From: Hofstenia miamia
Taxonomy: Eukaryota > Xenacoelomorpha > Acoela
Length of the DNA stretch: 64,000 bases
NCBI GenBank assembly: GCA_004352715.1
Contig: SCFE01000025.1
Coordinates: 718,215 to 782,214, forward strand
Reading direction: 5' to 3'
Part shown: piece after piece, positions 47,492-57,392 of the stretch
Layout of the letters: each line of letters opens with the position of its first letter
Position numbering within the stretch: the first letter of the stretch is position 1
Notes under the pieces: model-generated
Databases searched by the model: none
Seen by the model: the letters and a program-made list of their open reading frames with translations, nothing else
Told to the model about the DNA's origin: nothing
Program-made: the position numbers and the translations under genes

Positions 47492-49594
47492 ATGTTGATC
47501 AAAGTACGTGGATGGGTACCGCCAATTGTTGGAGCTTTACTTTTGATATTTATTTTCTGCAACAGTAATCTGCCAAAGGAGCAAGAGAGCATAACGCCCA
47601 ACTCTAATGATTGCGGGAGGATCGAAATTGCGTTTGTTTGTGCTGGTAACAAATCTACATATGACTTATTTATACTCCTAAAATCAATTATGTTTAATTC
47701 CAAAGATCTGGAGATGAATCTACATTTCATTGTTGATCAACATTCCCGCTTAGTTATAACTGACATCTTGTCTTCTTGGCATCTTCAGCATATTGAATAT
47801 AGTTTTTATTCTCTTGATAGGTTTACACATCTTGTTGATTGGATTCCAAATAATCACTACTCTGGAATATACAGTTTGCTTAAATTGACGCTTCCAAATA
47901 TTCTCAAGATTAAGAAGGTGCTCGTTATTGATCTTGATGTACTTGTTCTTGGAAACATAAATGAACTTTGGTGCCACTTTCAAAACTTTTCCCAAAAACA
48001 GGCTTTAGGATTTGTTGAAAATCAAAGTGACTGGTACCTAGGAACGTTACGCTTAAATTACAAGCCGTGGAAAGCTCTCAACCGAGGCATAAACTCTGGA
48101 GTCATTTTAATGCATCTTGCTAAGTTAAGAAAATTTAATTGGCAATTTGTTTGGACACACCTGACAAAATATGAACTTTCCAAAATTCCGCTAGTTTCAC
48201 TGGCTGATCAGGACATATTCAACACGGTTCTATATAAACATCCTTGGCTTCTATATGCCATTCCATGTGCTTGGAACATTCAGTTCGGATCTAATTTCGA
48301 TCCAAGGTATTGTTTTGCTCAAAACAAGCACAATCTAAAATTAATACACTTGAACTCGTATGTAAAGTTTAAATTTCCGCCAATTATTCATGAGCGATAT
48401 CCNNNNNNNNNNNNNNNNNNNNNATCTAATTTCGATCCAAGGTATTGTTTTGCTCAAAACAAGCACAATCTAAAATTAATACACTTGAACTCGTATGTAA
48501 AGTTTAAATTTCCGCCAATTATTCATGAGCGATATCCTGAAGTTGGTTATATCATTGAGTTACTCCATAACTTTTACTTATCACTTGATCCGTATCTGTT
48601 CCGTTCTACAATATATAATTCCATAGACTTTCAAAAATCAAGTATTTCCACAACAGTGCGCTTTCCATTGAACTGTAGCGTCATCGTCAATAACTTTAAG
48701 TATCAAAAAATTTTGTTTTCATATTTTATTGGTGATTCGCGAAACATTCCACTTTTCCATTCTCTAACACTCTGCGTGCATTTTTCCTTTAACCGTTGGC
48801 AGGCCTTTTTCAAAATAGTTAAAATATTTTTAGGACCAATACATGCCAGTTTGTGGGCAACGCCATCAGAAGCTGAGACTTTTTCGTCCTTTTGGAATCT
48901 AATGGATTTCACAAGAAGGAGAAACAATGTTGTGGTGCATTTGATGTTTAAGTGGGGCCAAGTTTATCCAACGAATCAAATGCGGAACTTGGCAATGACT
49001 TATGTGAGCACACTTTACATGTACATGTCTGATGTTGATTTCGTTCCTTCATCGAATTTGCATCAAATCAACGTATCTAGTTACCTAAGGATGTCGAAAA
49101 ACTCAGCTTTAATAGTTCCTGCATTTGAAATAAGCAGCATTCGAGTAAGGCCTCCAAGTTCAAAGAAATATTTGTTAGAATTACTAGATAAAAACAATAT
49201 AAGGCCATTTCTATCAAATGTTTGGCCTAGTGGGCACAACAAAACAAATTTTTCAAGGTGGTACACCGCAAATACTATTTATCAAGTAGAGTGGTCCTCA
49301 AATTTCGAACCCTATGTGATTTTAAAAAGACCCTTCGTAAAATATGATGAGCGTTTTTCCGGATTTGGATGGAACAAAGTTTCGCATATCATGGAGCTAC
49401 ATATGCTTAAAATAAACTTTTGGGTATTACCAGATGTTTTTTCAATTCACTTGCCACATGTGTCTAGTGATGACATCACGTTTTATAGGAAAAACAAAGT
49501 ATACTATAGCTGCAGTGCTATGCTCAAGGAAGTCTTCACTGCTCAACTCTGCGATAAATATGGTTGTAATTTAACGCATATTTTAAAAGGATAG
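47492..49594 (+). CDS. LARGE: LARGE-type xylosyl-/glucuronyltransferase (GT8 + GT49)
   Basis: LARGE enzymes are Golgi type II membrane proteins that alternately add xylose and glucuronic acid to build matriglycan on alpha-dystroglycan. The chosen ATG gives a short N-tail and one hydrophobic anchor (about residues 7-24); an earlier in-frame TTG is not used because ATG directly precedes the anchor. The GT8 half shows the metal-binding DLD (147-149, in VLVIDLDVLVLG), then NSGVILM and LADQDIFN. The GT49 half shows DVD (in YMSDVDFVPS), then ERFSGFGWNK and LPHVSSD. Both active sites look intact. As assembled it has 700 residues, but 38 codons are repeated exactly around a 7-codon N gap; without that it is about 655, against about 756 in human LARGE1. 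The stem is short, without the coiled coil of vertebrate LARGE. The coding region has no intron, whereas vertebrate LARGE genes have many. No similar genes are near. Confidence 0.93.
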   Translation: MLIKVRGWVPPIVGALLLIFIFCNSNLPKEQESITPNSNDCGRIEIAFVCAGNKSTYDLFILLKSIMFNSKDLEMNLHFIVDQHSRLVITDILSSWHLQHIEYSFYSLDRFTHLVDWIPNNHYSGIYSLLKLTLPNILKIKKVLVIDLDVLVLGNINELWCHFQNFSQKQALGFVENQSDWYLGTLRLNYKPWKALNRGINSGVILMHLAKLRKFNWQFVWTHLTKYELSKIPLVSLADQDIFNTVLYKHPWLLYAIPCAWNIQFGSNFDPRYCFAQNKHNLKLIHLNSYVKFKFPPIIHERYXXXXXXXXSNFDPRYCFAQNKHNLKLIHLNSYVKFKFPPIIHERYPEVGYIIELLHNFYLSLDPYLFRSTIYNSIDFQKSSISTTVRFPLNCSVIVNNFKYQKILFSYFIGDSRNIPLFHSLTLCVHFSFNRWQAFFKIVKIFLGPIHASLWATPSEAETFSSFWNLMDFTRRRNNVVVHLMFKWGQVYPTNQMRNLAMTYVSTLYMYMSDVDFVPSSNLHQINVSSYLRMSKNSALIVPAFEISSIRVRPPSSKKYLLELLDKNNIRPFLSNVWPSGHNKTNFSRWYTANTIYQVEWSSNFEPYVILKRPFVKYDERFSGFGWNKVSHIMELHMLKINFWVLPDVFSIHLPHVSSDDITFYRKNKVYYSCSAMLKEVFTAQLCDKYGCNLTHILKG
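48289..48537 (+). repeat. 114-bp exact duplication around a 21-N gap inside LARGE
   Basis: The 114 bases before the gap (48289-48402) are repeated exactly after it (48424-48537). Duplicate plus gap is 135 bases, or 45 codons, so the frame survives. Exact flank duplication beside a fixed-size short gap is typical of two contig ends that overlapped but were not merged. The true gene probably has one copy. Confidence 0.9.
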
Positions 49595-50005
49595 CTACAT
49601 ATTTTTCTTTCTATCATATATTTATATTTTAAACTGCATGGTCTTAACTGATATTGATCTCTTTTAGTAATAACTTCACCGTGACTTTCGTATACCACTA
49701 TCCATGTCATTTTAGGAAATTGAATGGAATAAGCTATTTGCATTTGAATTATAATGGATAACTACCGCAGGTAATCAATTAAATTAGTATTACCTCATAG
49801 ATCTGAAAATTTAATGGATATCAATTTATGTAAATTGAAATTACAGATCTCCATAAATATATCAATTTAGATGCTAAATATATATTTATATTTCTTAAGG
49901 AAAAAATTTTGTCTCTGCAGCTTACTCTCTAAATGATCGATTTTGTGCAACCTAAGCACTACTTTTCTAAGAAATTGAATGATTAAACTTCAAAGTTTCA
50001 AATTA

Positions 50006-50011
50006 AATAAA
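50006..50011 (+). terminator. Possible polyadenylation signal of LARGE
   Basis: This is the first AATAAA hexamer I see after the LARGE stop codon, about 410 bases downstream. In DNA this AT-rich the hexamer occurs often by chance, so support is weak. Confidence 0.2.
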
Positions 50012-50490
50012 TTTTTTCAAATGAATTTATAATAGTGAATCTGACAAAAGTGTGTTTTACATAAGGTAGTCATATCCTGAATTTGGTGTGTCCGATAGAA
50101 AAGTCTTTTACTGAATTGCAATGCTGCACAAAAATTTTGTTGTTTAGCACGCTAGTTTTCACAAGCCCTTTATTATCTAAATAGGACACAAACTTGATTA
50201 AACTACCAAACTAATGCCTGGAATTGGCAATTGCAGAAAATAAATTAGGTCGACTATGTGGCCTTTCTTGTTAACACTGCAAAAGTGCAATATATCAAGA
50301 GATTATTTTTTCAGAAAAAGTATCCAAGTCAAATTTCAAACACTACGTGTAGTATTTTTGTAATTTTTTTGGAGCGAAGTATGTTCTTTTGAAGCTTATT
50401 AGTAATTACTTTTGCTCAGCACACTATCTCCAAATCCTTCCAAACTAAGTAATTTCTTCGCTATAATTATGTTGAGCTTAATAAATTATT

Positions 50491-50512
50491 TATATATATA
50501 TATATATATATG
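50491..50512. repeat. (TA)n microsatellite
   Basis: About 11 TA units downstream of LARGE. Confidence 0.9.
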
Positions 50513-50979
50513 ATGTACAAATACAAAAAGTATCTTATCAAATATAACTTAAATTTTCGCATATTCTGTATATGCTAAATTAATATAACATTAAGTTATG
50601 TTTCTAAACATAGAAATCGAATTATTATATGTTTAGAGCTTTCAAAACTTATTATTTATAAATTCTATTAAAAATTTTATTGCAATAAAGCCTAGTAATT
50701 TTGCTAAAACGTTTAGATTTTTGATAATGGCCTTTGCAATTATATTGTTGTTAGGTTAATAAGACAGGAAATGTGTTAATTTCCTTATTAATGACAACAA
50801 AGGGCGATTATTGTTCTCAATTAACAAGATTAAAATAATTCATTTATAGTCAAACCTTGTAAATAGTTTGAAGTTATTCTGCATGTTAAGCAAGCAACAA
50901 AGAATTTTGCCTGTATTATTTAAAATTTTGAACATTATGAATATTAAAACTATCCTTCTATTTAAATATATGCAAAACA

Positions 50980-51063
50980 TATATATATATATNNNNNNNN
51001 NNNNNNNNNNNNNNNNNNNNNNNNNNNNNNNNNNNNNNNNNNNNNNNNNNNNNNNNNNNNNNN

Positions 51064-51133
<70 letters not shown>
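50980..51133. repeat. (TA)n tract containing an assembly gap (50993-51063)
   Basis: TA repeats on both sides of the Ns, with ACATACATACA interruptions to the right. The gap is probably just more TA repeat. Confidence 0.95.
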
Positions 51134-51136
<3 letters not shown>

Positions 51137-51314
51137 AGATGGTTTTAATATTCATAATTTATAGGTATACACACTGTCATCATTCTGCCTATTTATATGC
51201 TTGAATGGACCATTTCGAGTCGGCTGAACAACCTCTCTGCTGCAGGTTCACTCGATTAAACAAATAGTGCGGTTTAATTGTTCCAATCCCAGTCTCTTTT
51301 GTTTTGATTGAGAT

Positions 51315-51621
51315 CACAGATGGACATGGACCGAAAATTTAGGCCCAAGCCGGCCCGGCCCATTTAATTTAATGCAAACTCGGCCCATTTTCATAATACT
51401 AGTCAAAAAAATGTGGTATGATAGAGATACTTCTAATAATATCTGAAATTGAAAGATTCTAAATTGAAATTTAGATAAGTATATGATACTAAGGCAAAAT
51501 CTCCAAAATGTAAATTTTATTTTTCAACTTTATAATTACAACTTGGATAAAATTCAATGTATTTGCTTGCACTGTTACAAAGTAGTCAGTTTTTCTTAAA
51601 TTCAGCCCATGTCCATTTTTT
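51315..51621. mobile_element. hAT-like short element
   Basis: The left end reads CACAGATGGACATGGACCG and the right end, reverse-complemented, AAAAAATGGACATGGGCTG, sharing ATGGACATGG. Flanks ATTGAGAT (51307-51314) and GTTGAGAT (51622-51629) are 7/8 identical, in keeping with an 8-bp target duplication. GGCCCGGCCC and CGGCCC stretches lie inside the left end. It is 307 bp and non-coding. Confidence 0.5.
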
Positions 51622-51629
51622 GTTGAGAT

Positions 51630-53696
51630 AGGTTGGTGTTTTTGTACCAATGCTCACTTTGAGTGAACTAGACTGGTTACGTTGAGTGCAAATGAGATAG
51701 TTTTGGTAAGCGCTTCATTATGACATTATTACAGACATCCTTTGAAATACGACACCCACTGAGTTTTCCAAACCTGGCTTCCTAGCTACCTCGCTAGCTG
51801 CTCTTCTTTCTTAATGTAAGTGTTAGCAATGTGCACCTACCGACTCAAATATAAGCTAGCCAGGCAAATTTATGTAGGGCCTGTGTGAAAAAGGCCTATT
51901 TTTCAAACTGTTAAGTTTTCTTTAAGGCTAAATTTAGCCCAAGGATATAGTGCTTTACTAAATGGCACAAATTCGTTATTGTTGATGGCAAAAATGGAAA
52001 ACGACCTCGTGTAAAATATCTTATATGGAAAACCTGTTTCTGTAAATACTTAATATTGAATATATGGATCACACTTTACAGCAATATGAATTTATTATGT
52101 TCCAATCCTCAAAGTTGAAGTTTTATTGATGGAGACGAGAATTTGCTGAGTTTAACAACTTGTCAATGAGCATTATTTTTGGATTACTACCTCAAGATCT
52201 TGAATATGGATATGTCTTTAGGATCAGGTCAAAGGCCTTTGAAATATTCTCACTGTTTTACATTGTAACTTCGTACAGAAGGTATTCAGTTGATTTGACA
52301 TTTTTCATTTTTATTTAATGTGTAGTTACATGTAAAAATTATGATGAAAACATTAATTTTTGAATAATCTAAATGCACATTTTATTAATTGCTTTTAATT
52401 TTAAGATGTTGCTACATACTGTATGTAAGAATGTAAATGTGAGAACGACAATCACTTACAACAATAATCATTTCTTGTTTTTATTTTCGAAGCAAATAAT
52501 TCTAATTTGGAGTTTTTTGGAATTCAGGAATGCGGAGCAACTTAGATTTTTTTTTAAATAACTCTTATTGTGTATGACTGTTTCGTTCAATTTTAGCGAA
52601 ATGTGTCTTTAGTGGAGCTTAGAAATGCATGTAATACACGGAACTATGTCTTATTTAGACTTAGAGTTAATTGAATTCTTTTGAAACGCGCAAACAAAAC
52701 AACTTTTTTTGCAAATTATGAAAAGAATTCATATAAGAGCAATTCAAATTACTTCAAATTAGTCTAAAACTCGAAAAATTTAAGTTGTCACTACATCAAA
52801 ATAGCTTGCTTTATGGGAAACAGGGAAAGCCCTACAATCAAAGGTCAAAGAAAGTGATTCTGTTCTCTCAGTTTTAGGTGAGGTATGTAATATTGTGGTT
52901 TGCTTAAATTTAGCTGTGATTTAATTTTCTAACATCAATTTTGTATTTTTAATATTTTTCACTTTTTAGCTACCTCTAAATTATATTTTACTTGATGGGT
53001 AAATACACATGTCGTAGTTTGAAGTACGACAGGCTATTATTGATTTTATTAAATGAAGAAATTTATTTAGTAGTGTAAAAAATTTGATTTTGACTTATAC
53101 TCTGAAAACACGTTGGCAAGAAGATTACATATTTCATATTCTTACAGCTTGCTGTTGATTTGAACTGATGCTTTCAATTTAAGGGATGGAATGCATACAT
53201 GGCTAATGTTATGTTTCAGTAATTTAATCAGCCAGCACTTAAAAATATGCTGTTAAAATCCTTAGCAAAATCTATAAAGATAATTCCTAAATCTTCATTC
53301 TCAAACAGGTTTTGACTGCCAATAGCATTACGTCTATAGAAGACTTCTTTTTCATAAATCCAAAATTGATGTTAGGGGAAAATTGAATTACGCTTGCAGT
53401 AATTTGCATCTGAGTGTTCAGGATTCTTAAGATATTTTGGATTAAATAGGAGTTACAGATATTGGACTGTAATTGGAGCAATCACAAAGAGCATTTCAGT
53501 AACCTCAACAATTTCCTAAACACTTGGAAAATATGCATAAAGAATACAGTATTAAGGGTTCCTATTTTAGATTTGAATTTATAAGCAATACGGTTGGTAC
53601 TTTCTCTGATACTTCCCCAACCCTTCCCCCTCTCCTTTCAAATCATGGTGAAATATGTTAATTTATCAACATAGTAATTATATACATACCTACCTC
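51630..53696. other. AT-rich non-coding stretch
   Basis: No recognisable gene or element between the small hAT-like element and the telomere-like repeats. Confidence 0.6.
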
Positions 53697-53726
53697 TAAC
53701 TATATCCCTAACCCTAACCCTAAACC
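53697..53726. repeat. Telomere-like CCCTAA repeats
   Basis: CTAACTATATCCCTAACCCTAACCCTAAACC: two to three CCCTAA units in a looser CCCTAA/AAACCA-rich stretch just left of the PIF/Harbinger-like element. Interstitial telomere-like sequence or part of a repeat. Confidence 0.6.
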
Positions 53727-54001
53727 AACACTAAGACATTAGTTAAGCTCTACCCAAACTATAGTTTTAACCAAAACCATAAAGGTGCGTTCACACAGAA
53801 TGCTTGCCATATATTGCTTGTATTTTAAACACATATTTTAAGATAGTAGAATTCGCACAGAAAGTGAGCGATATATAACTTGAGTTTTAAGCAAGAGGAA
53901 ATAAAGGGCTGTTCACATAGAGAGATTGTGATATCGCACTTGAAAATTAAGCTCATGTTTTAAGATAGTAGCGTTCCCAAATACAGCATGTGCTTGCTAT
54001 A

Positions 54002-54725
54002 CCTTGGTTCAAAAAAAGTGGCCGCTGAAATAATAGATTTTTCTAAGTATTGAGCAAACAAAATAATATAAGAAAATATAAGTCTGTTGCGTCTTTGTCT
54101 TGCCTATTCAATCCCAGTCCATTTCTCCACAAATTTTCCTTCGTTTTCAAGACACTGGCCCAAACGCGTCGGGATAGAACCCATCAAATTTTTTCTTACC
54201 GCTGGCAAAATTACATGTTGAGATTTCAGAGCTCGGAAAACTGTGGATTTACTGACGGATGTCCCAGCTAACTCGTTATAACGATCACAGACATTTTGAG
54301 TTGATGCTGACGGACATTTAAGCGCAATTTGACATAAGCGTTTTTTCTCATTGCCAGAAATTTGGAGAGGTCGGCCGCTTCCTTTCTTTCTTTCCAAGGT
54401 TCCCCTTTCTTCCAAGATTTTCATGTTACGTCGGAAACTACGAGGTGGCATTTTCACCCGTTTCGACAGATATTCACGGTTGGTGGAGTCGTTGACATAG
54501 AGAAATTCAAGTAAATCGCGTTTCGCTTGCATTTCAAAATTTTGTGTTGAAGAATGATGTGTAGCATTTTCACCAGCTAAGTATCTGTCAATTGATTCAC
54601 ACGGCGACAAAGTCTGTTCAACGTGCTAACTTTTTTATTTTTGCCACATTTCGCCAAAATTTGCCGCTTTCGAGCTATACGCATTTTTCAAAAATATTGC
54701 CGCGGCCATTTTTTTTGAACCAAGG
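54002..54725 (-). mobile_element. Tc1/mariner-like element nested in the PIF/Harbinger-like element
   Basis: TIRs of 24 bp start CCTTGGTTCAAAAAAA and continue TGGCCGC, one mismatch between ends. TA flanks both sides (54000-54001, 54726-54727). Removing the element and one TA rejoins GTGCTTGCTA to TTTTTAACACATGTTTTAG, reproducing the repeat unit seen nearby. This shows insertion into the older element. At 724 bp it is too short for a full transposase, yet it holds one open frame for the DNA-binding part. Confidence 0.88.
54104..54610 (-). CDS. Truncated Tc1-like transposase, DNA-binding region only (168 aa)
   Basis: An uninterrupted ATG-to-stop frame inside the nested element. Residues about 27-75 form a first helix-turn-helix (MQAKRDLLEFLYV.. 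NREYLSKRVKMPPRSFRRN), then a GSGRP linker (77-81) typical of Tc1/paired-type transposases. A second helix-turn-helix follows (about 86-130, ISGNEKKRLCQIALKCPS.. SVSKSTVFRALK). It ends EGKFVEKWTGIE, where a DDE domain would begin (RLxFAxxxxxW). The absence of stops over 168 codons in AT-rich DNA suggests youth or constraint. Such a protein could bind the TIRs but not cut; whether it is expressed is unknown. Confidence 0.6.
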   Translation of the reverse strand: MSPCESIDRYLAGENATHHSSTQNFEMQAKRDLLEFLYVNDSTNREYLSKRVKMPPRSFRRNMKILEERGTLERKKGSGRPLQISGNEKKRLCQIALKCPSASTQNVCDRYNELAGTSVSKSTVFRALKSQHVILPAVRKNLMGSIPTRLGQCLENEGKFVEKWTGIE

Positions 54726-56051
54726 TATATATTTTTAACACATGTTTTAGGATCGTTGCATTCACACAGAAAGCGAGCTAGCGTTTGCGATAGATTTCTA
54801 GCAATGATTGAATACGAGAGTGTTCACACAGAGCGCGAGCTTGTAGATGTTTTGAACTAGAAAATGGATATTAATTAGAGCTAATAAGCTTATATAATGC
54901 TGAACACATAGTTATATACTACTAACAACTGACGTTAAAATAATTTTCTATAATGGATTCTCATATGGCATGTGATATTTTTACTCAAAACTTATATGAA
55001 ATTACTCGACAGGATAGATTTACAAAATCATATTATTAGACATAATTTTCATTTTATATAGACTTTATGTACCTAGCACTAGTTTCTCAAAATTTCCTCT
55101 ATGTTTGTGAAAATTATTCATGGAATCATCTATATTTAATTTGCTTACGTGTACTATCATAGATAACTAAATATTTAGTTATCTATGGCACTATAAGTGC
55201 AAGTTTATAAAAATTTCAATTACGTGTTTGTTAAATTAAATTACTGCATAATATATAGATACATTAGATTAATACAATATTGTCAATTTAAATATATTAC
55301 GATGAACAATTATTCACTTAAGATTAATCCAATTTGCAAGAAGATAAATATTATAACCAGCAGTATCTAATACATGTGCTATTATTTAAATGTTGTTTGA
55401 AGAATTGTTTAGGAACAGTTTTTGGTACAAATATATGTCTAATTTGCGGATATGAAAGCGAAAATGTTTAACATTTTTAAAATCAAATTTATAAACTTTC
55501 ACCATCTCGCACTCCCGCGTTTTTGTCTGAACACAACTATCTTTAAACATATGCAATAAAATATCGCTCGCGCTAGGCTTTAATTGGGATTGCTATAAAG
55601 CTTTCTGTGTGAATGCTCTCTTTATCAAGCCCAAGCTCGCACAATCGAACTGTGTGAACACCCTGGCTATTATACATTGCAAGAAAATATCGCACGCTCT
55701 CTGTGTAACACCCAAGATTTAAGCTAGTGCAAACTCGCTTTCTGTGTGAATACCAAAAGCTCGCTCTAGCAAGCACATACTTTCTGTATGAATGCACTCT
55801 AAACCCAACATTATACTAGGAAAGCCGACTTGATTAAAGCAAATTCATTTTGAATTATATAAATAAAAATAAAAAACTTTAGGGAAAAGGCGTTCTGTAG
55901 ATTGAATAAACATTGCTTTGTAAACAAACAAAAATCCGTGGTTGAACCACTAATTAGCATATTAATAGTAGCATATTATAATTATTTTACAATCCATATT
56001 AAAAATTACTGGTATTCATAATAAGTTTGCATATTCTAACTAGCATAATGT

Positions 56052-56120
56052 TTGGGTTATGGTTTGAGTTAGGGTTAGAGCCAAGGTACCGATTGGTTTA
56101 GGTTAGGTCTAGGGTTAGGA
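56052..56120. repeat. Telomere-like TTAGGG repeats, opposite orientation
   Basis: Degenerate GGGTTATGG, GTTAGGGTTAG, GGTTTAGGTTAGG and TAGGGTTAGG words, in inverted orientation to the CCCTAA patch 2.3 kb upstream. The pair brackets the PIF/Harbinger-like element. Confidence 0.5.
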
Positions 56121-56459
56121 TTTTATCTGATAAAATTCAGATGAGCTAACAAATCAAGAATCAATCAATTTTTGAAAATAAACGACCCAATTTTGATGTT
56201 CCTTCGCGCGTTGTTGTTTTTTATGTTTCATTCAATATTTTAAGCAAATTTAGAAAAGATAATTTTCAGTCGGTTGTAGGAAAGTGTTTGTCAGTTCTAA
56301 GTAAATCATTGTTGAGCACAATACCAACCTGCAATGACTATTAGTCGATTTGTTTATAGTTAGAATTGATGGAAAGTTTTTTGATTATCAACAAGCACCA
56401 AATATTTACTAGCAATAATAATTACTGTCAATTAAGACTTGCTCACGCATCATATCACT

Positions 56460-56822
56460 GTTGAACTTCGAAAACCCCGGTTTCAGTCTATGAGGCTCTG
56501 CTTTGATTAGTGCCGCCAGTTTCAAAAAAATGAGCTTGGTTGCGGTGTTGGTTTTTTAAGCTAACTATTTTCGGCATTGTAAAGCGTTATTCAACAAAAA
56601 TATGTCTTTCTAAATATGTTTTCATAGCACTTAGTTAAGCTGTTAATTAGTAAAGACAATTATAGTTCAACTTGGTAAGAATTTTGGCATTTCCTCTAAG
56701 AATATTGCATCGTTTCTTGGAAATAACATTCTATGCTACCGCTTTTGCTAAAATCCTAAAACTCGGTTTTCATTGTTTATCCACTGTTCGGTTTCGGTTT
56801 TTTGGTATACCGCCGAGCCCTA
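56460..56822. mobile_element. Possible hAT-like MITE
   Basis: The right end, reverse-complemented, starts CTAGGGCTCGGCGGTATACC, close to the GGGCxxGGCGGTATACC ends known for some hAT elements. Inside are repeated CGGTTTC, TTTTGGTAT and GGTTGCGGTG words. The left end is uncertain: TGTTGAAC near 56459 resembles TTTTGAAC right after the right end (7/8), but the left terminal sequence does not match. An ACCGC-rich patch at 34020-34200 looks related. Confidence 0.35.
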
Positions 56823-57127
56823 GTTTTGAACTATACTTATTGACATAAATATTTCAACCAAATTTTTCTCAAATTATCCATAACGTCTGAATGATGTTGC
56901 TCTCAATTGAAATTTTCGGAAATACTGATAATTAAAATGTGTACATATACCATTACATTTTTAGGCTTTGATGAAAAATTCCTCATGTTAGTGGGTCCAA
57001 TTTTGGCGATAAAACTACTTATAAATATTCTGTAATAATTTTTTAACCATGGTTCTAGAATTCTTTGCAGAAAGAACCAAAATTCGCCAATCTTTCGTTA
57101 AAATTATAGCTTTATCCAAATTACGAT

Positions 57128-57129
<2 letters not shown>

Positions 57130-57162
<33 letters not shown>

Positions 57163-57392
57163 ANNNNNNNNNNNNNNNNNNNNNNNNNNNNNNNNNNNNN
57201 NNNNNNNNNNNNNNNNNNNNNNNNNNNNNNNNNNNNNNNNNNNNNNNNNNNNNNNNNNNNNNNNNNNNNNNNNNNNNNNNNNNNNNNNNNNNNNNNNNNN
57301 NNNNNNNNNNNNNNNNNNNNNNNNNNNNNNNNNNNNNNNNNNNNNNNNNNNNNNNNNNNNNNNNNATATATATATATATATATATATATATA
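57130..57392. repeat. (TA)n tract containing an assembly gap (57164-57365)
   Basis: TA repeats enter and leave the 202-N gap. Confidence 0.95.

Larger units (their letters stand above)
53783..55799. mobile_element. PIF/Harbinger-like element with subterminal repeats, carrying a nested insertion
   Basis: The ends read AGGTGCGTTCACACAGAA and, reverse-complemented, GAGTGCATTCATACAGAA. TAA lies directly outside both (53780-53782 and 55800-55802), as in the TWA duplications of PIF/Harbinger. About six units carrying TTCACACAGAAAGCGAGC run inward from the left (to about 54870) and about five inverted units run in from the right (from about 55497). The centre is plain AT-rich sequence without a transposase, so it would be non-autonomous. 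A related end (TTA then GGGTGCATTCACACAGAAAG) occurs at 62697. A separate element at 54002-54725 interrupts one left-hand unit. Confidence 0.55.

Noticed and set aside
50840-51155. Tyr-Ile repeat proteins around 51 kb, and similarly at 12.2, 38.6, 43.6, 46.4, 57.1 and 60.3 kb
   Set aside because: These are translations of (TA)n microsatellites, partly of Ns; not genes.
55573-55797. 74-codon minus-strand frame
   Set aside because: Lies wholly in the right-hand TTCACACAGAAAGC repeat array of the PIF/Harbinger-like element.
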